Below, piece by piece: positions 29,871 to 35,458 of a stretch of DNA of 35,458 nt. Source of the stretch: a virus; IMG/VR virus record IMGVR_UViG_3300009194_000028, positions 1-35,458 of that record; one strand, 5' to 3'. The notes below the pieces were generated by a model. That model was not told where the DNA came from, ran no database searches, and was given only the letters and a program-made list of their open reading frames with translations. The position numbers and the translations under genes were made by a program. Numbering within the stretch: the stretch's first letter is position 1; the number at the start of each line of letters is the position of its first letter.

Positions 29871-30014
29871 ATGGAAATTCTAATTATTACGTTACTTTGT
29901 ATAGTGTCTCTTTTGTCTATCGTAAAACTTCTATTTTCATATCGCTTTATTGTTATTGACCCTTCGACATATAGGAAATACTCACAACGTTGGTGGTTTT
30001 GGTTTATTAAATAA
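29871..30014 (+). CDS. Small single-pass membrane protein
   Basis: A 47-residue protein with a strong GGAGG site. Residues 2-24 form a membrane helix (MEILIITLLCIVSLLSIVKL), followed by a basic, aromatic tail ending QRWWFWFIK, which would lie on the membrane surface. The size and shape fit small phage membrane effectors; the target is unknown. The terminator-like repeat at 29814 lies upstream. Confidence 0.7.
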   Translation: MEILIITLLCIVSLLSIVKLLFSYRFIVIDPSTYRKYSQRWWFWFIK

Positions 30015-30034
30015 TTATACAAAGGAATCTTCTA

Positions 30035-30598
30035 ATGGAACATTTATCATTATATAAAAAGGGTGTTATATCATTTACATATGATGAGCCACATATAATT
30101 GACACACCAATATTTAATGACTCTAATATAATGCAGTACCTTCAAGAGAATATTAAGCTTGAACGTTCATATTCAATCAGAGATGTCATCGAGACACTTA
30201 GTGCTTTTCCAGAGTTACAATGTATACATTCTTTTGCAAGTGATCTAGCTAATTTACCGATTAGTTCCAACCTTCTGTTGAGAAATCATGACCTGAACTA
30301 TATCTCATTCGAATATATACATGAGATGTACTATGTTAATGCAAATGTTAACCGTACTGAAACTTACACGTATATTGGTGTGTATTCTGGTCATAATAAT
30401 GAGGTTGATAATGATATTCTGGATTATTGTCTTGAGGATATCATAGATTTGCCTATCGTTTTAAGGACTGGTATAGAGCGGAAAGATAATATAGAAAGGA
30501 TTTATATTGGTAATGTAACTTTTTTGACCTTTTTATATGAGATCATTGATTATATTTCTCTCCTTATAGATACAACTACTAATACCAAATCGGCTTGA
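30035..30598 (+). CDS. Unknown 187-residue protein
   Basis: A mixed alpha/beta, Ile/Tyr/Asn-rich protein. A region with four strands (YISFEYIHEMYYVNA and TYTYIGVYSGHNN, about 87-120) precedes an acidic helix (DNDILDYCLEDIIDL). It ends with a hydrophobic helix (FLTFLYEIIDYISLLID, about 163-179) that might touch a membrane. AAAGGAAT precedes the ATG. No family recognised. Confidence 0.6.
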   Translation: MEHLSLYKKGVISFTYDEPHIIDTPIFNDSNIMQYLQENIKLERSYSIRDVIETLSAFPELQCIHSFASDLANLPISSNLLLRNHDLNYISFEYIHEMYYVNANVNRTETYTYIGVYSGHNNEVDNDILDYCLEDIIDLPIVLRTGIERKDNIERIYIGNVTFLTFLYEIIDYISLLIDTTTNTKSA

Positions 30599-30647
30599 TT
30601 TCCTGTACTTTTATACTAAATAAAGGTGTAAACTAAGGAGGTCATTC

Positions 30648-30800
30648 ATGGTAGTTGCAGCACTGATATACTTAGGTATTGTGGGAGGTATTGTCGCACT
30701 AATGTACGCATGCATGGGTGTGACATTTTTCATGGTTCAGGATGATGTTCATGATCGACAACAACCCCACTACCTATATCATCCATCCAGAAGAGGGTAA
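30648..30800 (+). CDS. Small membrane protein
   Basis: A 50-residue protein with the strong site AAGGAGGT. Residues 2-29 form a membrane helix rich in Gly, Ala, Ile and Val (ALIYLGIVGGIVALMYACMG). A hydrophilic tail with several His and Arg follows (DRQQPHYLYHPSRRG). A hairpin follows directly. Like 29871, it looks like a small effector made in quantity; nothing shows its target. Confidence 0.7.
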   Translation: MVVAALIYLGIVGGIVALMYACMGVTFFMVQDDVHDRQQPHYLYHPSRRG

Positions 30801-30814
30801 TAACATACCCTCTT
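30791..30814 (+). terminator. Hairpin after the 50-residue membrane protein gene
   Basis: AAGAGGGTA and TACCCTCTT form a perfect 9-bp stem around ATAACA, overlapping the stop codon. No T tract follows, and a promoter for the next gene begins at its right edge. Confidence 0.55.
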
Positions 30815-30841
30815 GATCCTACCCTCAATAAATGCTATCAT
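30813..30841 (+). promoter_or_regulatory. Promoter placed for a leaderless transcript
   Basis: TTGATC at 30813-30818 and TATCAT at 30836-30841 are 17 bp apart, with TG at 30833-30834. The expected start point, about 7 bases after the -10, falls on the ATG at 30848, and there is no ribosome binding site before that ATG. Confidence 0.6.
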
Positions 30842-30847
30842 TGCATC

Positions 30848-31291
30848 ATGTCCCAAAAATTAGAGAACATTGATTATTATTTGATAGTCTACAACTTACT
30901 AAATCGACTGTCATACTATCTTTCCCAAGATGATTGCGACTCAGCCTTGATTGAATTCAATAATTTTATTGCTTCAAAAGAGAATGTTGGTGCTTTATTT
31001 ATCTATTTTATCACGGATAAACGGTTTGTTCCTAGTAATGTACTAGAGTGTATGAACATTTTCATTAATGATAGTGTATTATCAAAATTTATAAAACTTG
31101 TTCCAACGACTATTATAATGTATACTAGTAGTATATATCTCGATGGTCCTTGTAATCTGAGGTTCATATATAATAATATGATGAAAGCAACGAACCATAA
31201 CTGGGATACAATCGATTGGAATTCAGAAGAACTAAAGAAAGTAATACGATATGTGAAGCTAAAACTACCTAGAGAAGTCTTAGATATATGA
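30848..31291 (+). CDS. Helical protein, first member of a tandem paralog array
   Basis: The 147-residue protein is all-helical. Its first half (YNLLNRLSYYLSQDDCDSAL ... FIYFITDKRF) matches the middle of the protein at 31746 (ILQIATAILDGKNYSDAINY ... FINYLMRDYN). It ends in WNSEELKKVIRYVKLKLP, a basic amphipathic helix shared by the neighbours. No known family. The ATG coincides with the predicted transcription start, so it may be translated from a leaderless mRNA. It overlaps the next gene as ATGA. Confidence 0.6.
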   Translation: MSQKLENIDYYLIVYNLLNRLSYYLSQDDCDSALIEFNNFIASKENVGALFIYFITDKRFVPSNVLECMNIFINDSVLSKFIKLVPTTIIMYTSSIYLDGPCNLRFIYNNMMKATNHNWDTIDWNSEELKKVIRYVKLKLPREVLDI

Positions 31292-31728
31292 AAAAATACC
31301 CAACAGATTACTCACTAACTACTAAAAATATTTACATCTTCAATGTCATACGAAAAATGGTTTCGGTTATTGATAGTGATATTGAACATTTCGAAAAATG
31401 TATTGAAATACGAAAAATTGTCAAGATTGATATCATTGACGAAGAAATGGAAATACCGTTTGTTGTTTATAAAGAGATTGGCTGCTATTACCCAAAAATT
31501 TTGAATGAGTACAGTCTTAGTATCTTCAATCCCCGCTTTATTTCCTCTTTAATCTATAGTATTGGGAAGTATAGTAAAAATGCCGACAATGATATGACGA
31601 TAAATATGGGTCAGATAATGGGGAGTGATCTGAGTTGGGATATTACGCAACAGCATGATGCTGTTGCAAAATCATTAAACTATGCTAAGATCAAAGGGTA
31701 TTATAGCTTGCTATCATACGACCATTAG
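31288..31728 (+). CDS. Helical protein, second array member
   Basis: A 146-residue helical protein that ends AVAKSLNYAKIKGYYSLL, the counterpart of the KKVIRYVKLKLP helix of its upstream neighbour. It contains a central strand-like section (KIDIIDEEMEIPFVVY). The gene contains a perfect quasi-palindrome, GCAACAGCAT and its complement, at 31647-31667. ATGA coupling to the upstream gene is clear. Function unknown. Confidence 0.6.
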   Translation: MKKYPTDYSLTTKNIYIFNVIRKMVSVIDSDIEHFEKCIEIRKIVKIDIIDEEMEIPFVVYKEIGCYYPKILNEYSLSIFNPRFISSLIYSIGKYSKNADNDMTINMGQIMGSDLSWDITQQHDAVAKSLNYAKIKGYYSLLSYDH

Positions 31729-31745
31729 ATATAAAAAGTTTGGAT

Positions 31746-32153
31746 ATGATTAATAATATTGTCGTAAATATAAAACCTTCGCTCATAATCGAAAGGGAAG
31801 CTATGCTATGTGACATAATGTTTGACGGCCAATGGTACACATCCGAATCAAGTGAAGAGAAAGATATGGTAACTAATTATGCCGAGAGAATAAAATCCAC
31901 ACGTATATCAAATATTTTGCAAATTGCAACAGCGATTCTGGATGGAAAAAATTATTCCGATGCGATTAACTATATTGAGGAACGTATCATTACTGAAGGA
32001 TTGGCTGATGACTTCATAAATTATCTCATGCGTGATTATAATCGCTATGTGTTTAGGAGGTGTGATAAATATCAACTGATTACAGATAGAATAGTCGCGC
32101 AATTCATAAAAAATCCTAATATATATATGAATATTTTTTCAAAGATCAAATAG
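31746..32153 (+). CDS. Helical protein, third array member, truncated by a frameshift
   Basis: I use the ATG at 31746; a TTG at 31740 is also possible. The first 130 residues match the array pattern, but the frame stops at 32153 before the C-terminal motif. That motif appears in the -1 frame (see next entry). A run of six T at about 32134-32139 is the likely site of a lost base. With it restored, the protein would be about 211 residues, longer than its neighbours. Confidence 0.55.
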   Translation: MINNIVVNIKPSLIIEREAMLCDIMFDGQWYTSESSEEKDMVTNYAERIKSTRISNILQIATAILDGKNYSDAINYIEERIITEGLADDFINYLMRDYNRYVFRRCDKYQLITDRIVAQFIKNPNIYMNIFSKIK

Positions 32154-32380
32154 TCGCGGTATTCGATATTGATGAATCGTCTGAAGTTATACAGAAAGTA
32201 CTTAGATTTGTAAAGCTTAAGAAGCCCGATGCTCACATTCTCTTTAATAGGCGTGAATGGATAGACCCTTATGTCAATCCCATACTAAGTAACCATATAT
32301 ATAATTATTTCTTAGGCAAAGAATGGATAGTGAATGAAATAATTGAGAAATTGAACATTAGACCATTTAAGGAAATATAA
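32134..32380 (+). pseudogene. C-terminal coding part of the third array member in a shifted frame
   Basis: In frame 2 the sequence reads EYFFKDQIVAVFDIDESS, then EVIQKVLRFVKLKKPDAHIL, then about 45 more residues to a stop at 32378-32380 that overlaps the next ATG. The middle block matches the array C-terminal motif. There is no start codon, so it is only meaningful as the continuation of the gene at 31746. Its codon use is coding-like to the end. Confidence 0.6.
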
Positions 32381-32808
32381 TGAGTAATAAAAACCAAGCT
32401 GAAAAAATATTAGCAGTGTCTATGAATACACTACTAGATAACAATTTGAATGAAGAAGTGAATAACCTTCTTAAATCGTCTATTGAGATGAGTAATTTTT
32501 CAATAGACGCCGCCTTTAAGGATGTTGAAGATAGGTTCAAGAATCAATTAGTCACAAGCCTGACACGATCTACATTTATCGACATCATGAAGATGGAAAG
32601 TTATCTATATAATATGAAATATTTCCACGAATTCTGTGCCGAATACGATGAATATAAAAATGCTTTAAATTTCATGAAGGTTTGCAAACCTAAGTTTTTC
32701 ACTCAAAAAGAGGAAGAATCTGAAATTGATAAAATGATAGAAAAATATAAGGCTCTTACACAAGGGCAACGTCCAAACAGCACTCATATTGGTGTGGTCC
32801 ACACATAG
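32380..32808 (+). CDS. Helical protein, fourth array member, truncated by a frameshift
   Basis: A 142-residue helical protein with the array motif as EYKNALNFMKVCKPKFF at about 98-114, followed by a charged segment (TQKEEESEIDKMIEKYKAL). The last residues of this frame (NSTHIGVVHT) run past the point where coding seems to move to the -1 frame. ATG overlaps the previous shifted-frame stop (TAATG). Function unknown. Confidence 0.55.
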   Translation: MSNKNQAEKILAVSMNTLLDNNLNEEVNNLLKSSIEMSNFSIDAAFKDVEDRFKNQLVTSLTRSTFIDIMKMESYLYNMKYFHEFCAEYDEYKNALNFMKVCKPKFFTQKEEESEIDKMIEKYKALTQGQRPNSTHIGVVHT

Positions 32809-32948
32809 ATCCATTTTCTAGAAAAACCGATGACTATAAATGGGATGCGTATTACACTAGTTCTACCACTAGATTAAACGACGAGAAAATTTTAGATGCG
32901 TATATGAAAACGTTTGGTAAATCAAATGATGACAAAGATCAGTCTTGA
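32790..32948 (+). pseudogene. C-terminal coding part of the fourth array member in a shifted frame
   Basis: From about 32790 frame 3 reads SYWCGPHIDPFSRKTDDYKW, then DAYYTSSTTRLNDEKILDAY and an acidic end (KSNDDKDQS) to a stop at 32946-32948. There is no start codon and the composition is coding-like, so it is best read as the true C-terminus of the gene at 32380, joined by one missing base near 32800. The restored protein would be about 189 residues. Confidence 0.5.
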
Positions 32949-32973
32949 AATCTGAAATATAATGCCTTATAAT
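32945..32973 (+). promoter_or_regulatory. Strong sigma70-like promoter
   Basis: TTGAAA at 32945-32950, a 17-bp spacer and TATAAT at 32968-32973. It drives the gene at 33005, which has AAAAGG before its ATG. Confidence 0.75.
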
Positions 32974-33004
32974 GACTTTCAAGATTTAGAGAAAAGGTGT
33001 TTAT

Positions 33005-33397
33005 ATGTGCCATGAAATGAAAGCAGCTTTAGAAGATCTATTCCCTGAGTATGTTCAAGAGAACTTGGGCGTCAATATCCTGAAGGTGAAGGCTAAGGGA
33101 GGTTATTCTGAAAAACATAACAGTATAGTAATCCAAGGAACTATGTACAACTGTGTTGAGGAAGATTATTCTATGTGGTCATCTGTAGAAACTGATAAAG
33201 GTTTGGTTACCTGTTTGAGCCGTTCCAAGGGAGCTTTCGCGATTGGTACACTGAAAGGTAAACAAGCTTTCATTGAAGTATTCACTATAGCTCTTCGCAT
33301 TCAAAGCTATCCAGATCTACAGCGAATAGTTAATTTATGTAAACTCAAGAACAGTGATTTAAGAAAGATTCATGCACAAATTGATCATACATGGTAA
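33005..33397 (+). CDS. Unknown 130-residue protein
   Basis: A mixed protein with a helical start (MCHEMKAALEDLFPEYVQEN). A strand-rich middle follows (NSIVIQGTMYNCVEEDYSMW and TDKGLVTCLSRSKGAFAIGT), and then a helical end. Its expression signals are good. It overlaps the next gene by 26 bases, so the two are coupled. No family recognised. Confidence 0.65.
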   Translation: MCHEMKAALEDLFPEYVQENLGVNILKVKAKGGYSEKHNSIVIQGTMYNCVEEDYSMWSSVETDKGLVTCLSRSKGAFAIGTLKGKQAFIEVFTIALRIQSYPDLQRIVNLCKLKNSDLRKIHAQIDHTW

Positions 33398-33965
33398 TGA
33401 CATCACTAAGCGTCTTAATTCAATAGGCACTTTCCCTACAAGATTATTATTATCACATGTTGTATTAAAAGGTTCTGACAAGAATATCAGAATCTTTTAT
33501 AGCATAACAATTGGTCATGATAAAATAAATTATATTTCTAATCTTGGAGAAAAGCTTTCTCAGAAGAATATTATGATCATATCTTATAAATCAACTTCTA
33601 CGTCAAATACGTGCACAATCAAGTGCATGGACACAAAACCATCACTAATGGTAAGATTTGTAATCCACGTACATCGTTTATTGAAGAATACGAGTGTGAA
33701 TCATTCAGGATATTCATATTATCCACAATATCTTGCTCACTCTTTGTATCTAAAAGACTATCCCAATATGGGCCAAGGTGGTCGTTATGCTTCTCTACAA
33801 CTAGACCATATTCATCACTTACGGGCACTGACGTTATTTCAATATCACCCACGTCAGCTTCAAAGAATACAGAAAAGGTTCCTTCTAAATACAAACTTAC
33901 TACCACTTTGTTGCGTTTTTCCCTTTCTGTTGCTTCTTCGTCATCATAGTCATTATCAGAGATAG
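33372..33965 (+). CDS. Member of the 24.9 kb alpha/beta family running into antisense sequence
   Basis: Residues 1 to about 110 have the family plan: strand (NIRIFYSITIGHD), helix (INYISNLGEKLSQ), strand (NIMIISYKSTSTS) and strand (LMVRFVIHVHRLLKN). From about 33700 on, the frame reads the complement of the convergent gene 33619-34221 and has the Leu/His-rich look of an antisense frame. The natural stop seems to be missing. So the true protein is probably about 110-120 residues, and the rest is read-through caused by a deletion or join. Confidence 0.5.
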   Translation: MHKLIIHGNDITKRLNSIGTFPTRLLLSHVVLKGSDKNIRIFYSITIGHDKINYISNLGEKLSQKNIMIISYKSTSTSNTCTIKCMDTKPSLMVRFVIHVHRLLKNTSVNHSGYSYYPQYLAHSLYLKDYPNMGQGGRYASLQLDHIHHLRALTLFQYHPRQLQRIQKRFLLNTNLLPLCCVFPFLLLLRHHSHYQR

Positions 33966-34221
33966 ATAATACATCTATGTTAAAGCTGATTGATATCTTA
34001 TGGTCTGATTCGTCGTTTAAATAATAAACATCAACAAGGCCGTTATTTTTATCTGTACCATTGTAAACAAATTCATATCCTGAAGATTCTATCTTGTCAC
34101 CAAAATGTTTTTTAACATCCTGTTGGAATACAAGAAACAATTCTTCCTGTATGGTATCCTCTTGACTCTTCCCCTTTTGGGTAGCAGACTCTAATAGGTC
34201 CATGTATTTTTTCATACTCAT
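33619..34221 (-). CDS. Acidic protein with a possible capsid-targeting N-terminus
   Basis: The 200-residue protein starts MSMKKYMDLLESATQKGKSQ, a short amphipathic helix ending LLE before Ser. This resembles T4 internal-protein targeting peptides cut by gp21, and the N-terminus of the protein at 13483. The body is acidic and strand-rich. Its last 25 or so residues (GLQILPLVMVLCPCT) lie antisense to the plus-strand gene at 33372 and look like read-through past a lost stop. AAGGAG precedes the ATG, and a GATAAATA late-like octamer and a TTGAAT/TATAGT pair lie upstream on the minus strand. Confidence 0.6.
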   Translation of the reverse strand: MSMKKYMDLLESATQKGKSQEDTIQEELFLVFQQDVKKHFGDKIESSGYEFVYNGTDKNNGLVDVYYLNDESDHKISISFNIDVLSISDNDYDDEEATEREKRNKVVVSLYLEGTFSVFFEADVGDIEITSVPVSDEYGLVVEKHNDHLGPYWDSLLDTKSEQDIVDNMNILNDSHSYSSINDVRGLQILPLVMVLCPCT

Positions 34222-34244
34222 GGGTTAACTCTCCTTAACTTTCG

Positions 34245-34273
34245 TTTACTATATTTATCCAATATGTTATCAT
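34245..34273 (+). promoter_or_regulatory. Probable extended -10 promoter
   Basis: TTTACT at 34245-34250 and TATCAT at 34268-34273 are 17 bp apart with TG at 34265-34266, 26 bp before the ATG at 34299. It overlaps the divergent minus-strand signals of the gene at 34221. Confidence 0.55.
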
Positions 34274-34298
34274 TCAAGTATATTGAGGGAGGGTGTTC

Positions 34299-34919
34299 AT
34301 GATAAAGGTTAATAAAAAAGCAGATAGAAAAATCTTAGTTAAGCTTTGTGAAAATTCAACCAAGGTAGATGATATCTTTCAAAACCTACCGAAGGCTATT
34401 AAAAACAATTTCAATGTAGAAATAATAGAATTGTGTTATAAAGTCGAGTACCGTAGAGAAGTTAGTAACTCACACTCATGCCCTATTAATGGTGTAGAAA
34501 ACTTTATGAGGGATGCTTCTAAGCCATTACATTATAGAGGTCTACAAGGCCGTATTGAATTCACTATCATTAACAATATGCGTGTAACATCATCTAGTGG
34601 ATTGTTTGGTAACCGTGGTACGTATTCCGTAGCTGGCGTAAATCTTGGATCGGGTGGTGGAAGTTCGGTTCAATATATGAAAGATGGTGAACTGTTTATT
34701 GCGATGAACTACACTTATGATGTTAAAGTGTTTATTGATGATTTTGAATTTTTGAATAGCGCCACGGATGCACAATTTATATCTATGGAAAAAGAAGCTG
34801 ATAAAAAAGAAAGATTACATAAGCTAAAGTATCCTAACAGATACTATTATCGCAAGCCTATTAAATTATCATATGAAGGATTTTATACGAATTACGATTA
34901 CACTAAAGTGAAAAAGTGA
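34299..34919 (+). CDS. Unknown 206-residue protein with a glycine-rich centre
   Basis: I choose the ATG at 34299 (MIKVNKKADRK), as GGAGG at 34287 is well spaced for it and too close to the GTG at 34293. The protein has a helical start, then a central region with Gly/Ser stretches (SSSGLFGNRGTYSVAG and NLGSGGGSS, about 105-130), flanked by strands, and a basic Tyr-rich end (RYYYRKPIKLSYEGFYTNYD). No family recognised. It ends inside the terminator it shares with the convergent gene. Confidence 0.6.
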   Translation: MIKVNKKADRKILVKLCENSTKVDDIFQNLPKAIKNNFNVEIIELCYKVEYRREVSNSHSCPINGVENFMRDASKPLHYRGLQGRIEFTIINNMRVTSSSGLFGNRGTYSVAGVNLGSGGGSSVQYMKDGELFIAMNYTYDVKVFIDDFEFLNSATDAQFISMEKEADKKERLHKLKYPNRYYYRKPIKLSYEGFYTNYDYTKVKK

Positions 34920-34937
34920 GGGTACTACCCTCACTTT
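34913..34937. terminator. Bidirectional terminator between convergent genes
   Basis: AAAGTGAGGGTA and TACCCTCACTTT are exact complements around a single central base, in effect a 10-bp stem with a 5-base loop. A runs and T runs flank it, so it can end transcripts from both sides. Both neighbouring genes stop in or at its edges. Confidence 0.85.
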
Positions 34938-35317
34938 AAAATGTCGTCCAAATCCTCTTCGGTGAGATACCAAGGGTTGGCGAACACCGGAATCAAGAAA
35001 ATATAATGGATGTTTGTTTTATTAATTTTAGTCTGATCTGGAATAAGCCGGTCATTAACCATTAGATATTTACCAGTCATAATACGCTTTCTTTTATAGA
35101 CAGCGCCAAAGGGTTTGATCAACAACCACCAAAATGTTTTGATAAAGAAAGTAACCCAAGCCCATACTTTTTTAATCACCGGTAAGTGCTTAACCGCTTG
35201 ATGATATGTCGGAATGAAATTAAAATAGAGTTTCCAATACGTAATAAAACCACCGTTTCTAAAAGTGGTTTTATAATTAATTTCCTTACGAATAGTAGTT
35301 TCTCTATATACTGTCAT
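34931..35317 (-). CDS. Membrane-associated protein with two hydrophobic segments
   Basis: The 128-residue protein has a basic, aromatic start and one strongly hydrophobic segment at about 46-75, (VWAWVTFFIKTFWWLLIKPF), rich in Trp and Phe. A second is near 104-117 (HYIFLIPVFANPWYL). The tail is acidic (TEEDLDDILK). The first segment may be an interfacial or membrane helix. It is a single-gene unit with a consensus promoter at 35346-35374 and a strong terminator. No family recognised. Confidence 0.6.
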   Translation of the reverse strand: MTVYRETTIRKEINYKTTFRNGGFITYWKLYFNFIPTYHQAVKHLPVIKKVWAWVTFFIKTFWWLLIKPFGAVYKRKRIMTGKYLMVNDRLIPDQTKINKTNIHYIFLIPVFANPWYLTEEDLDDILK

Positions 35318-35345
35318 AGTATCATCCTCTAAAAGATATACTACT

Positions 35346-35374
35346 ATTATAGTCCCTCAGATCACTCACGTCAA
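35346..35374 (-). promoter_or_regulatory. Strong sigma70-like promoter on the minus strand
   Basis: On the minus strand TTGACG (35369-35374) and TATAAT (35346-35351) are 17 bp apart, 29 bp before the ATG at 35317. It is an early-type control signal for the membrane-associated protein. Confidence 0.8.
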
Positions 35375-35380
35375 GCCAAT

Positions 35381-35458
35381 TTACCAAAAAGCGGATGTGC
35401 CATTAGTAACTGCTACCGCATAGACATAATGGGTATGTCCAGTAAAGGACCATATCTC
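35381..35458 (-). CDS. C-terminal end of a gene entering from the right, probable tail-fibre or adhesin protein
   Basis: Reading the minus strand from the window edge gives EIWSFTGHTHYVYAVAVTNG, then TSAFW and a stop at 35381-35383. The strand-turn pattern with Gly, Thr, His and aromatic residues resembles the tips of phage fibre proteins. Only 25 residues are visible, so the assignment is tentative. It ends 7 bases before the promoter of the gene at 35317, with no terminator hairpin visible between them. Confidence 0.5.
   Translation of the reverse strand, partial: EIWSFTGHTHYVYAVAVTNGTSAFW

Noticed and set aside
33611-33949. Second plus-strand frame over the convergent junction
   Set aside because: The plus-strand family pattern continues in the frame of 33372, and most of this frame is antisense to the 33619-34221 gene.

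Overview
This window looks like part of a large T4-like myovirus genome (tailed phage with a contractile tail). The anchors are a gp18-like tail sheath gene, a gp1-like deoxynucleoside monophosphate kinase, and copies of the T4 late-promoter octamer TATAAATA placed directly upstream of genes. Accessory genes of the kind carried by large Vibrio-type phages (nadV, Nudix hydrolase, clpP, yqeY-like, lemA-like) point to a gammaproteobacterial, possibly marine, host. That host guess is inference. The DNA is AT-rich and densely packed, many genes overlap by 1-20 bases, and I see no tRNA, rRNA, CRISPR array or insertion sequence.

Layout: 1-2.2 kb holds a small winged-helix protein with a strong promoter, facing two unknown minus-strand genes. 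2.2-5.9 kb holds the kinase and the very long sheath gene, which is split by a one-base frameshift. 5.9-10.6 kb is accessory: a PD-(D/E)XK endonuclease, small acidic proteins, a zinc-finger gene with a decayed duplicate, an ADP-ribosyltransferase-like protein, a frameshifted membrane gene, a membrane-anchored coiled coil and a discoidin-like protein. 10.9-21.6 kb is a long plus-strand run of mostly unknown genes that includes a Rossmann-like/class II aldolase fusion, a Nudix hydrolase and three similar membrane proteins. 21.7-24.8 kb carries clpP, a yqeY-like gene and a membrane module with a LemA-like protein. 24.9-27.8 kb carries a small paralogous family and nadV. 27.8-29.8 kb encodes two probable virion surface proteins. 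30-33 kb is a tandem array of helical paralogs. 33-35.5 kb contains an apparent tail-to-tail junction of two genes and the end of a probable tail-fibre gene entering from the right.

How the genes may work together: NadV rebuilds NAD from nicotinamide, the Nudix enzyme may process nucleotide derivatives, and the ADP-ribosyltransferase-like protein could consume NAD, so an NAD theme is present. ClpP could redirect host Clp proteolysis. The LemA-like protein and its membrane neighbours look like an envelope module. Most remaining genes are recognisable only as members of families within the window.

Numerous coding segments are broken by single-base frameshifts (sheath, 9.3 kb, 25.2 kb, 32.1 kb, 32.8 kb). 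Because the sheath is essential, at least some may be sequence errors, and gene ends near these points should be treated with care.
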